Source: an uncultured Desulfobacter sp. (GTDB lineage: Bacteria > Desulfobacterota > Desulfobacteria > Desulfobacterales > Desulfobacteraceae). Taken from it: a stretch of DNA of 64,000 bases. A model generated the notes under the pieces. That model was not told the DNA's origin, made no database searches, and worked only from the letters and a program-made list of their open reading frames with translations. Every line of letters begins with the position of its first letter. The stretch's first letter is position 1. A program made the translations under genes and the position numbers. The stretch lies in the NCBI RefSeq assembly GCF_963677125.1, contig NZ_OY781882.1, forward strand, positions 1,620,501 through 1,684,500, in the 5' to 3' direction. Below are positions 7,825-16,227 of the stretch, piece by piece.

Positions 7825-10446
7825 ATGTCGTCTCATATCTCCTTGAAAACTTATATTTCCAGACATCTTGGTGCTGTGGCAATCCTGCCGGTGCTCATCA
7901 TTTCCGGCCTGACTTTGGGCGTCATGATGCCGGCCATCAAGACCCGGACCGGCACGCTTCAACAGGGCCTGGCGCGTTCAATTGCAGATCAGCTTTCTGC
8001 CCGCCTTGAGGGAGGAGAGCGCCAACTCACTGCCCTGGCAGCTTATCTGGATAAGCGGCAGTTCACCCCAGGTTCGACCCTGACGGATCTGCTGGACACC
8101 CAGTGCGGCAATGGAGAGTTCTTTGAGGTTCTGTTCATCACCGACGATACAACATTTACCATTCAGGCGGCCGGTTTGACACCAAGCCGTCGGCAGCGGC
8201 GCTCTGATTTCATTGGAATGGACCTTTCCGGCCGCCGGTTCATCTATCCCCCCACAGGGACAAAAAAGCCGGCCTGGTCAAAATACTTTCTGTCTACGGT
8301 GAACAGCAGGCCGGCAGTTGCACTGACCCTTCCATTGACCCATGGTTTCCTAATTGGGGAACTCTCCCTGGACAATCTGGCCGGATTCATAAAGACACTC
8401 TCTCCCAAATCTGAATTACTGACACTGATCATGGATAACCAAGGAACCATTGTAACCGATTCTCAAAGGAGATACTGGGGACAATCTCTGCCTGATGATG
8501 GAATGACCAGGACAAAATTAACGAATAAATCCTGGACGGTTTCAGGGTCATTTGAATTCAATGGGCAAAAGCTGCTGGGTGCCGTAGCAAAGGTGGAAAA
8601 AACCGACTGGAAAATCCTGGCCGCCCAGTCGGTGCATAAAGCTTTTGAGCCGCTGTGGGATATCCTCTCCCTGATTGGTATGGGGCTTGGCACCGCCATG
8701 CTCCTTGTCTTGCCCATAGCCTGGTTTTTGGCGGGCAGGTTTTCCCGCATTTTTACCTCCTATGCCGAACAGGCAGCATCCATTGCCGGGGGGAACTATG
8801 ATATTAGCTGGCCTGAGTGCAAAACAAAAGAAGCACTCCTGTTAGGCCAAAGCCTTGCAAACATGGCCCAAACAATAAAGCAGCGGGAAAGGGAACTCAA
8901 AACCGAAGAACAGCGCACCCGGGATCTTCTGATCAATGTTCCAGGTGTGATATATCAGTACACTTTTAACCCTGGTTCTCCTAATACAGGGACTTTTTCC
9001 AGCCCGGCTCTGGAAAAAAGCCTTGAAATGTTCGGGCTTGATTTTGAACAAAAAAATTTTGTGGATCTTTTTGAGGCCGGCATTCCGGAAAATGACCGGG
9101 CCCGTTTTCGCCTGTCCGTGAAAGAAGCGATTGAATCCGCAAGCCCCTGGCATTATGAAGGGAAGTTCATCAAACCCTCCGGAGAAGAGATCTGGTTTGA
9201 CGGCCGCTCCCATCCCCGCCGGACAGATGACGTAATTTCACATTACGGCGTGTTCACGGATATCACCCAGCGCAAGGAACTGGAAGCATCCTTACGACTG
9301 ACCCAATTCTGCTTTGACAAGGCGCCCATCGGTATCTGGCGAATGGGAAAAAACGGCCAAGTTCTGGATGTGAACGAGCAGGCCTATAAAAGCCTGGGCT
9401 ATTCCAAAGAAGAATTATGCCAAATGTCCGTGTTTGACTTTGCCCCGGGATTCACCACCAAGGACTGGGAAAACGCCATGGACCATTTGAACAGGGCAGA
9501 CCCCAGCCCGCTTGAATCCCTCCACCAGCACAGGAACGGCGAGGTATTCCCCATCCAGGTTATACAGAAACTTATGGTCTTTGAGGATCGGGAATACTGC
9601 ATGGCGTTTGTTCAGGACATCACCGAACGAAAACAGATGGAAGAAATAATGATCCAAAACGAAAAAATGCTTTCCGTAGGGGGCTTGGCCGCCGGCATGG
9701 CCCATGAAATCAACAATCCACTGGCCGGCATGGTCCAAACCGCACAGGTAATGGCCCAACGTCTTACGGCAGACCTTGATATCCCGGCCAGCCGTAAAGC
9801 GGCCAAAGCAGCCGATACAAGCATTGAATCCATTGGTCGGTTCATGGAAAATAGAGGCATACCGCGAATGATTCAAACTATTGTTGAATCAGGACACCGG
9901 GTGTCTGAAATTGTGAACAACATACTCAGCTTTTCCAGGAAAGACGAAACGACCATATCCTCCCATCACCTGGACAAAATCATAAACAAAACCATTGAAC
10001 TTGCAGCAACAGATTACAATTTGAAAAAGGACTATGACTTTAAACAAATTACAATCTCCAGGGAATACGACGACAGCCTTCCTGCCGTTCCCTGCCAGGT
10101 CGGCAAAATCCAGCAGGTGGTGCTCAATATTCTGACCAACGGCGCCCAGGCCATGCAGGAGGCAGGAACACCTAAGCCCCGATTCATCCTCAGGACGTAT
10201 AGAGATTCGGACAGGGATATGGCCTGCATTGAAATTGAGGACAACGGACCAGGGATGGATGAACAAGTGCGCAAGCACATTTTTGATCCATTTTTCACAA
10301 CCAAACCCGTGGGGGTGGGTACAGGACTTGGCTTAAGTGTTTCTTATTTCATCATCACTGAAAACCATAAAGGGGAAATGACGGTTGAGTCGAGTCCGGG
10401 GGCAGGTGCGAAGTTTATTATAAAGTTAGCTGTCAGCAATAGCTAA
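7825..10446 (+). CDS. Membrane sensor histidine kinase, Cache-HAMP-PAS-PAS-HisKA-HATPase (array kinase 1)
   Basis: About 873 residues. TM1 lies near 12-40; a periplasmic double-Cache-like region follows (about 40-275, with SDFIGMDLSGRRFI); TM2 near 280-305; HAMP; PAS near 365-490; PAS near 495-610 (KAPIGIWRMGKNGQVLDVNE); HisKA with H627 in GMAHEINNPLAGM; HATPase with N (LNILTNGAQAM), G1 (EDNGPGMD), F (FDPFFTTKPVG) and G2 (GTGLGLSV). An insertion of about 45 residues separates the two dimerisation helices. The start at 7825 is chosen over 7804 because a GGAG site lies 8 nt upstream and the paralogue at 16228 starts at the same place relative to its binding-protein gene. It probably senses a ligand with the lipoprotein encoded just upstream. 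Confidence 0.9.
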   Translation: MSSHISLKTYISRHLGAVAILPVLIISGLTLGVMMPAIKTRTGTLQQGLARSIADQLSARLEGGERQLTALAAYLDKRQFTPGSTLTDLLDTQCGNGEFFEVLFITDDTTFTIQAAGLTPSRRQRRSDFIGMDLSGRRFIYPPTGTKKPAWSKYFLSTVNSRPAVALTLPLTHGFLIGELSLDNLAGFIKTLSPKSELLTLIMDNQGTIVTDSQRRYWGQSLPDDGMTRTKLTNKSWTVSGSFEFNGQKLLGAVAKVEKTDWKILAAQSVHKAFEPLWDILSLIGMGLGTAMLLVLPIAWFLAGRFSRIFTSYAEQAASIAGGNYDISWPECKTKEALLLGQSLANMAQTIKQRERELKTEEQRTRDLLINVPGVIYQYTFNPGSPNTGTFSSPALEKSLEMFGLDFEQKNFVDLFEAGIPENDRARFRLSVKEAIESASPWHYEGKFIKPSGEEIWFDGRSHPRRTDDVISHYGVFTDITQRKELEASLRLTQFCFDKAPIGIWRMGKNGQVLDVNEQAYKSLGYSKEELCQMSVFDFAPGFTTKDWENAMDHLNRADPSPLESLHQHRNGEVFPIQVIQKLMVFEDREYCMAFVQDITERKQMEEIMIQNEKMLSVGGLAAGMAHEINNPLAGMVQTAQVMAQRLTADLDIPASRKAAKAADTSIESIGRFMENRGIPRMIQTIVESGHRVSEIVNNILSFSRKDETTISSHHLDKIINKTIELAATDYNLKKDYDFKQITISREYDDSLPAVPCQVGKIQQVVLNILTNGAQAMQEAGTPKPRFILRTYRDSDRDMACIEIEDNGPGMDEQVRKHIFDPFFTTKPVGVGTGLGLSVSYFIITENHKGEMTVESSPGAGAKFIIKLAVSNS

Positions 10447-10451
10447 CTGCG

Positions 10452-12167
10452 ATGATCCAACAAACCACGGTGGCCGGCATCATGAAAGATGAAAACAAAA
10501 CAAAAGTCCAGCTGATCAAAGAATTGCAGCAAATGCGCAAACGCGTTGCTGAATTGGAACAGAACAGCACGATTGAAGATCATCAAAAAGCACATGACAA
10601 AGCCCTGCAGGCAAAAGTCATCTCAGAAAAAAAACAAACTGAAGCGTCCCTGAGCCTGAGCAAATTTTGCATTGATCGAGCAAATATCGGGATTTACCAG
10701 GTTGGAATAGACGGGAGAATTCTCGATGTAAACCCCTATGCTGCACGGATGCTGGGATATACCACAGAAGAGCTGACAAGATTATCGATTTGCGATATTG
10801 ATCCATTCGTTTCTGCCGGCACCATGGGTTTAGACATAGAGCATCTTTCCGCCCGCGGTCGGAAAAATACGTTTGAAACAGTTCACATAAAAAAGAACGG
10901 AGCCAGAATTCCGGTAGAAGTCGCCGGGAATATTCTAGAATATCAGGGACAGTGGTATTCTATTGCTTTTGTTAAGGACATTACAGAACGTAAACGAACC
11001 GAGGAATCCATGCGGCTTTCCCGATTCATCATTGACAACGCAAATGTCGGTATCTATCGAATCGCTCCCAATGGCCGAATTAAAGAAGTGAACCCAAAAG
11101 CGGCGCAGCTTCTCGGCTATACAAAAGAGGAATTGGAGTCTTTGTCCATGTCCGACATTGATCCGCAGGTTGCCCGTGAAGACTGGAATACCAATTGGCG
11201 TAGATTAAATCTTCAGGGCATACGAAACCTGGAAAGGACGCATCTGAAAAAAGACGGTTCCGTGATTTTTGTTGGGGTGCACAGCAATCTTCTGGAATAT
11301 GGGGACCGGCAATACGCCATTGCCTTTGTTCAGGACATTACCGAACGTAAGGGAATGGAAGAGATGATAATTCAGAGCGAAAAGATGCTCTCCGTGGGCG
11401 GGCTGGCCGCAGGCATGGCCCACGAAATCAACAACCCCCTGGCCGGGATGTTGCAGACTGCCCAGGTAATGTCCCAGCGACTCACGGCAGGTGCGAATCT
11501 TACGGCCAACAAAAAAGCGGCCAAAGAGGCAGGAACCAGCATCGAAGCCATAGACAGATTCATGCAGGCAAGGGGAATTCCACAAATGCTTCTTGCCATC
11601 ACCGAATCGGGACAACGGATGGCGGACATTGTCAGTAATATCCTCAGCTTTGCCAGAAAGGACGAATCAGACCTATCCTCCCATTCCCTGAACCAAATTC
11701 TGGATAAAACCATCGCGCTTGCGGCCACAGACTATAACCTGAAAAAAAATTACGATTTCAAACAAATTAAAATCACCAGGGAATATGATGATAACCTGCC
11801 TGATATCCCCTGTCAGGCAGGCAAAATCCAGCAGGTGATTCTCAACATTTTGACCAACGGGGCCCAGGCCATGCAAGAGGCAGACACACTTGAACCCCAA
11901 TTCATCCTCAGAACCTATGCAGATCCGGTCCGGAATAGGGTCTGCCTGGAAATCGAGGACAATGGGCCCGGGATGGATGAAAAGACCCGCAAGCACATTT
12001 TTGATCCGTTTTTTACCACCAAACCCGTGGGGGTAGGCACAGGACTTGGCTTAAGTGTTTCCTATTTTATCATCACTGAAACCCATAAAGGGGAAATGAT
12101 GGTTGAATCAAGTCCGGGTGCAGGCGCAAAATTTATTATACAGTTGGCTGACAGTTATGAGTTATGA
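10452..12167 (+). CDS. Soluble PAS-PAS histidine kinase (array kinase 2)
   Basis: A 571-residue protein without TM segments. A coiled-coil N-terminus (KVQLIKELQQMRKRVAELEQ) precedes two PAS domains that resemble each other (RANIGIYQVGIDGRILDVNP and NANVGIYRIAPNGRIKEVNP, near 72-185 and 195-305). These are followed by HisKA (H324 in GMAHEINNPLAGM) and an HATPase domain almost the same as in the neighbouring kinases. It starts 5 bp after array kinase 1. An alternative ATG at 10482 would begin MKDENK, matching the MKDEEK start motif of array kinase 3, so the true start may be there. The stop overlaps the next start (ATGA), showing translational coupling. Confidence 0.88.
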   Translation: MIQQTTVAGIMKDENKTKVQLIKELQQMRKRVAELEQNSTIEDHQKAHDKALQAKVISEKKQTEASLSLSKFCIDRANIGIYQVGIDGRILDVNPYAARMLGYTTEELTRLSICDIDPFVSAGTMGLDIEHLSARGRKNTFETVHIKKNGARIPVEVAGNILEYQGQWYSIAFVKDITERKRTEESMRLSRFIIDNANVGIYRIAPNGRIKEVNPKAAQLLGYTKEELESLSMSDIDPQVAREDWNTNWRRLNLQGIRNLERTHLKKDGSVIFVGVHSNLLEYGDRQYAIAFVQDITERKGMEEMIIQSEKMLSVGGLAAGMAHEINNPLAGMLQTAQVMSQRLTAGANLTANKKAAKEAGTSIEAIDRFMQARGIPQMLLAITESGQRMADIVSNILSFARKDESDLSSHSLNQILDKTIALAATDYNLKKNYDFKQIKITREYDDNLPDIPCQAGKIQQVILNILTNGAQAMQEADTLEPQFILRTYADPVRNRVCLEIEDNGPGMDEKTRKHIFDPFFTTKPVGVGTGLGLSVSYFIITETHKGEMMVESSPGAGAKFIIQLADSYEL

Positions 12168-14011
12168 GTTATGAACGAACAATCACTATGGACAACAAAA
12201 TGAAAGATGAGGAAAAAAACAAATCCCAGCTGATAAATGAACTGCAGGAGATGCGAAAACAGGTAGCAGCCCTGACCCGGCCCATGGAGGATGTGGAAAA
12301 CATTGTATTTGAAGACCTCTTTAACCTGGCTGATATTCAGCATCTTCAGGACCTGTATGCCAAGGCTTTTGGTGTGGCAGCCCTGATCACCCGCCCGGAC
12401 GGCACCCCCATCACCCGGCCAAGTGAATTTACAGCGCTATGCAGCCAATTTATCCGAAGCACCCCAAAGGGCAGCAAAAACTGCCATAATTCCGATGCGA
12501 TCGTCGGGAGTCACAACCCCTTTGGCCCGACTATCCAGCAGTGCCTGAGCGCAGGTTTATGCAACGCCGGGGCCAGTATTACCGTTGGCGGATGCCATGT
12601 TGCCAACTGGCTGATCGGCCAGGTCCGCAATGAAAACCAGAAAGAAGAAGATATCATGACTTACGCCCGAGAACTTGGCGCCAACGAATCTGCGTTCCGT
12701 GCCGCATACCGGAAAGTGCCCGTGATGCCCCAGGAACAATTCGAAAGGGTGGCCCAGGTCCTGTATACAGTGGCCAGTCAACTCTCGATGTCAGCCTATC
12801 AGAATATTCAAAAAACCAATTTTATCACCCAACTTCGACAGGCCAAGCAGGCATTAAGAGAGAATGAACAACTGCTTGCCAATATTCTGGACTCCATGCC
12901 ATCGGTGATCGTAGGCGTAGACGGCAAAGGAATAGTGACCCAGTGGAATCACCGGGCCGAGCAGGCCACGGGAATGAGTTTCAAAAAAGCCCATTCCAAG
13001 CCCCTGGCCAAGGTATTTCCGCAACTCTCCCATGAAATGAACCGCATTCAGACCTCCATCCGGGACCACCGGGTGCTCAGGGAGTCAAAAGTGCCCCGTG
13101 AACACCGGGGTGAGACCCGTTACGAAGATGTGACTATTTACCCCCTGGTGGCCAACGGGGTGGAAGGCGCGGTGATCCGGGTTGATGATGTGACCGACCG
13201 GGTGCATATGGAAGAGATGATGATCCAAAACGAAAAAATACTCTCCGTGGGCGGGCTTGCCGCAGGCATGGCCCACGAGATCAATAACCCCCTGGGGGGC
13301 ATGGTGCAGACCACCCTTGTAATGTCCCAACGGCTCACAGCAGGTACGAACCTTGCCGCCAATCAACAAGCTGCCCAAGAGGCCGGTACCAGCATTGAGG
13401 CCATCGAACAATTCATGCAATCAAGGGGGATTCTGCGGATGCTGAATACCATCACCGAGTCAGGGCAGCGGGTGGCCCAGATTGTAAGTAACATCCTCAG
13501 CTTTGCCAGAAAGACCGAAACGGCTGTCTCCGCCCATTACCTGAACAAAATTCTGGATAAAACCATTGAGCTTGCAGCCACAGACTATGACCTTAAAAAA
13601 GAATATGACTTTAAACAAATTAAAATCATCAAGGAATATAATGACAAACTGCCTGCCGTCCCCTGTCAGGCCAGCAAAATTCAGCAGGTGGTACTTAACA
13701 TTTTGACCAACGGTGCCCAGGCCATGCAGGAGGTCCGAACCCCTGAGCCCAGGTTCATCCTCAGGACCTATGGTGATCCGGACCGGAATATGGCCTGTTT
13801 CGAAATAGAAGATAACGGGCCTGGTATGGATGAAAAGACCCGCAAGCACATTTTTGATCCGTTTTTCACAACCAAACCCGTGGGAGTAGGTACAGGACTG
13901 GGCTTAAGTGTCTCCTATTTCATCATCACTGAAACCCATAAAGGGGAGATGGTGGTTGAATCAAGTCCAGGAGCGGGATCAAAATTTATTATACGGTTGG
14001 CTTTTGGCTAA
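12164..14011 (+). CDS. PocR-PAS histidine kinase (array kinase 3)
   Basis: A 615-residue cytoplasmic kinase. The N-terminal coiled coil (SQLINELQEMRKQVAAL) is followed by a PocR sensory domain (about 45-215: LADIQHLQDLYAKAFGVAAL, SKNCHNSDA, CLSAGLCNAGASI, GQVRN), a module with conserved Cys residues known from propanediol-type regulators and thought to bind small carbon compounds. Then come one PAS (DSMPSVIVGVDGKGIVTQWN), HisKA with H371 in GMAHEINNPLGGM, and HATPase. The first start overlaps the previous stop; a second in-frame ATG at 12200 (MKDEEK) aligns with array kinase 2. The catalytic half is nearly the same as in its neighbours, so input domains have been swapped onto a common output. 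Confidence 0.88.
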   Translation: MSYERTITMDNKMKDEEKNKSQLINELQEMRKQVAALTRPMEDVENIVFEDLFNLADIQHLQDLYAKAFGVAALITRPDGTPITRPSEFTALCSQFIRSTPKGSKNCHNSDAIVGSHNPFGPTIQQCLSAGLCNAGASITVGGCHVANWLIGQVRNENQKEEDIMTYARELGANESAFRAAYRKVPVMPQEQFERVAQVLYTVASQLSMSAYQNIQKTNFITQLRQAKQALRENEQLLANILDSMPSVIVGVDGKGIVTQWNHRAEQATGMSFKKAHSKPLAKVFPQLSHEMNRIQTSIRDHRVLRESKVPREHRGETRYEDVTIYPLVANGVEGAVIRVDDVTDRVHMEEMMIQNEKILSVGGLAAGMAHEINNPLGGMVQTTLVMSQRLTAGTNLAANQQAAQEAGTSIEAIEQFMQSRGILRMLNTITESGQRVAQIVSNILSFARKTETAVSAHYLNKILDKTIELAATDYDLKKEYDFKQIKIIKEYNDKLPAVPCQASKIQQVVLNILTNGAQAMQEVRTPEPRFILRTYGDPDRNMACFEIEDNGPGMDEKTRKHIFDPFFTTKPVGVGTGLGLSVSYFIITETHKGEMVVESSPGAGSKFIIRLAFG

Positions 14012-14028
14012 CGATCAGGAACGGAAAA

Positions 14029-15048
14029 ATGAACACACAAATAAAGATGTTTCTTGCTTTAATGTTTATTTTACTGTCTGCTGCAGTCGGATCTGCGGCC
14101 AATATTACCCCTAAGCAGCGGTTCAAGGTGCTCGTGGTAATGAGTTATGAACAAGATTATAAATTCGTTCAAAAAATCCGCCAGGGAATTGATTCGGTGC
14201 TGTCCGATACCTGCAAAGTTGAGTACTTTTATATGAACACCAAAAATAATCTTGCCGGCGGTCCGCAAAAAGCCAGGGAGGCGTACGCCCTATACAAAAA
14301 AATTCGGCCCCACGGTGTGATTGCCGCCGATGACAATGCCCAGTCCATGTTTGTGGTCCCCTATTTGAAAGATAAGGTAAAAACACCTGTGATGTTTTGC
14401 GGGGTTAATGAGAGACCGCAAAAATATGGATATCCGGCCACAAATGTGTCCGGTATCCTGGAACGGATCACCATCAGCCAAAGTCTGGCATTTGCCAAAC
14501 AATTAATCCCTTCTATCAAGACCTTTGGTTACATGACCTATGACAGTCCTACGGGTCGATTTATTCTAGACTATTTTCAACATGAGGCGCATACCTTCCC
14601 TATGAAATTAATCGCTGCCAGGTTTGCCAAGACTCTGGCCGAAACCAAAGCCATGGCAAGAGAACTGAATCCGATATGTGATGTTCTGTTTGTACCAACC
14701 ATGAAAAGTGTCACAGACGACAACGGCACCCCTCTTACGGATAAACAGGTCGTGCCGATTCTTTCCAACGCTTTTGCCAAGCCAATTGTTGGTGACCACA
14801 AGTTCACTATTCAATACGGGATGCTGTGCGGCATGGCCCAACATATACAGGAGCAGGGCTTCACCGCAGCAAAAATGCTGATCAAAGCCATGCAGGGAAC
14901 GCCGGTCTCCGAAATCCCCATAACCCAAAACCACCTAAGCAGGGCAATCATTAATGTGACAGTAATGAAAGCGTTCGGTATTAAACCTAAACCTATTCTC
15001 TTGAAAGACACTGAGCTGATCTGGGAGAAGGTTAGCGATCCGCTGTGA
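14029..15048 (+). CDS. ABC_sub_bind-family periplasmic binding protein
   Basis: A 339-residue exported protein: signal peptide 1-24 (hydrophobic core FLALMFILLSAAVG, cleavage after GSAA), no lipobox. The mature part fits the ABC_sub_bind family (KVLVVMSYEQDYKFVQKIRQ, RPHGVIAADDNAQSMFVVPY, VMFCGVNERPQKYG, VSGILERI, FVPTMKSVTDD, VGDHKFTIQYGMLCGMAQ). It lies between kinase 3 and the second Leu/Ile/Val-type binding protein with short gaps, and no transport genes are nearby, so a sensory partner role is inferred. A relic of the start of a paralogue is at 18465-18587. Confidence 0.85.
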   Translation: MNTQIKMFLALMFILLSAAVGSAANITPKQRFKVLVVMSYEQDYKFVQKIRQGIDSVLSDTCKVEYFYMNTKNNLAGGPQKAREAYALYKKIRPHGVIAADDNAQSMFVVPYLKDKVKTPVMFCGVNERPQKYGYPATNVSGILERITISQSLAFAKQLIPSIKTFGYMTYDSPTGRFILDYFQHEAHTFPMKLIAARFAKTLAETKAMARELNPICDVLFVPTMKSVTDDNGTPLTDKQVVPILSNAFAKPIVGDHKFTIQYGMLCGMAQHIQEQGFTAAKMLIKAMQGTPVSEIPITQNHLSRAIINVTVMKAFGIKPKPILLKDTELIWEKVSDPL

Positions 15049-15074
15049 GCTCATAAAGACGAAAGGATATTGTT

Positions 15075-16223
15075 ATGAAAAAAACAACCCCGCCCAATAC
15101 CACATTCCCAAAAGGTTCAGCTTTGAAACAAAACATCCTTTTGCTGTTTTTTGTCGTTTGCCTCCAGGGCTGCGGGACCCAAGAACCGATTCGCATCGGC
15201 TTTATCACCGGCACATCCGGACACATGGCGGATATGGGAATATCGGCCCGCTATGCGCTTCAACTGGCTGTGGCTCAATGCAATGAAGCAGGCGGCATCC
15301 ACGGACGCCGTGTGGAACTTATAATCAAAGACAACCAGCATGATGCTGATGCGGCCATCAAAGATGTGCAGGAATTAATAGAACTTGGGGTTGATGCCAT
15401 GATCGGCCCCATGTCCAGTACCATTGCTACGGCCATTGTACCCTATCTGAACCAGTCCCGGATGGTCACGGTATCCCCGACAGCAACTACGACACTGCTT
15501 TCCGGCCAGGATGATTATTTTTTCCGCGTCTGCCCCACTGCCGATACCCAGGCACAGGTAAACGCCGATTACCAGATTCAGTCAGGGAATATGCAACGCA
15601 TCACTGTTGCCTTTCACAGGGGGAACCCTTCATTTTGTGAGTCCTTCATCGAAAATTTTAAAAAAACATTCCAGGCCGGCGGTGGGGAAATTAATTCGGT
15701 TATAAGCTTTACATCCGAAGACGGACGTTCTTTTTTTGAAATTGCAGATGAGTTGTTAGCGAACAAACCGGACGGTATTTTGGTTGTCGCCAATGCCATG
15801 GATTCGGCCATGCTATGTCAACAAATTCGTAAAATCAATTCAACAGTCAAGATCACCTTGTCAAGCTGGAGTGCCTCCCAACGGTTCATTGAGCTGGGCA
15901 GCCAGGCCGTTGAAGGTTCCACCCTGCCCATTTCCGTAGACTGGAACAGCACCGCACCCCGTTATAAAAAGTTTAAAAATGATTTTTATAGCCGTTACCG
16001 GCTTGAGCCCGGAATCGGCAGTTTGAATGGCTATAATGCAGGCCAAGTGGTTCTAACCTCACTTAAGGCCCGTAAATCGGGGAAAAATTTAAAAGAGACC
16101 ATTCTTTTATTGGGCGAATTCAACGGACTTCAAAGAAAAATCAAATTTGATGCATACGGGGATATGAAAGGTGGCGTTTTTATGTACACAATCCGCAATC
16201 ATAAATTTGAGGCCGTGGAATAA
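15075..16223 (+). CDS. Periplasmic binding lipoprotein, Leu/Ile/Val-binding type (Peripla_BP_6), copy 2
   Basis: A 382-residue paralogue of the protein at 6672-7820, same length, with a lipobox ending at the same residue (LQGC, C33). Conserved stretches include RIGFITGT-GHMAD, QCNE-GGIHGRRVEL, DAMIGP-SS and NGYNAGQVVLTSLKARK. As in copy 1, the next gene (4 bp later) is a Cache kinase. The binding-protein/kinase pair therefore moves as a unit. Differences cluster in the middle and C-terminal parts, so the two may bind different ligands. Confidence 0.88.
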   Translation: MKKTTPPNTTFPKGSALKQNILLLFFVVCLQGCGTQEPIRIGFITGTSGHMADMGISARYALQLAVAQCNEAGGIHGRRVELIIKDNQHDADAAIKDVQELIELGVDAMIGPMSSTIATAIVPYLNQSRMVTVSPTATTTLLSGQDDYFFRVCPTADTQAQVNADYQIQSGNMQRITVAFHRGNPSFCESFIENFKKTFQAGGGEINSVISFTSEDGRSFFEIADELLANKPDGILVVANAMDSAMLCQQIRKINSTVKITLSSWSASQRFIELGSQAVEGSTLPISVDWNSTAPRYKKFKNDFYSRYRLEPGIGSLNGYNAGQVVLTSLKARKSGKNLKETILLLGEFNGLQRKIKFDAYGDMKGGVFMYTIRNHKFEAVE

Positions 16224-16227
16224 CTCC

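Noticed and set aside
6672..16223. The binding proteins as parts of ABC transporters
   Set aside because: No permease or ATPase genes lie within or next to the array; each binding-protein gene is adjacent to a sensor kinase.
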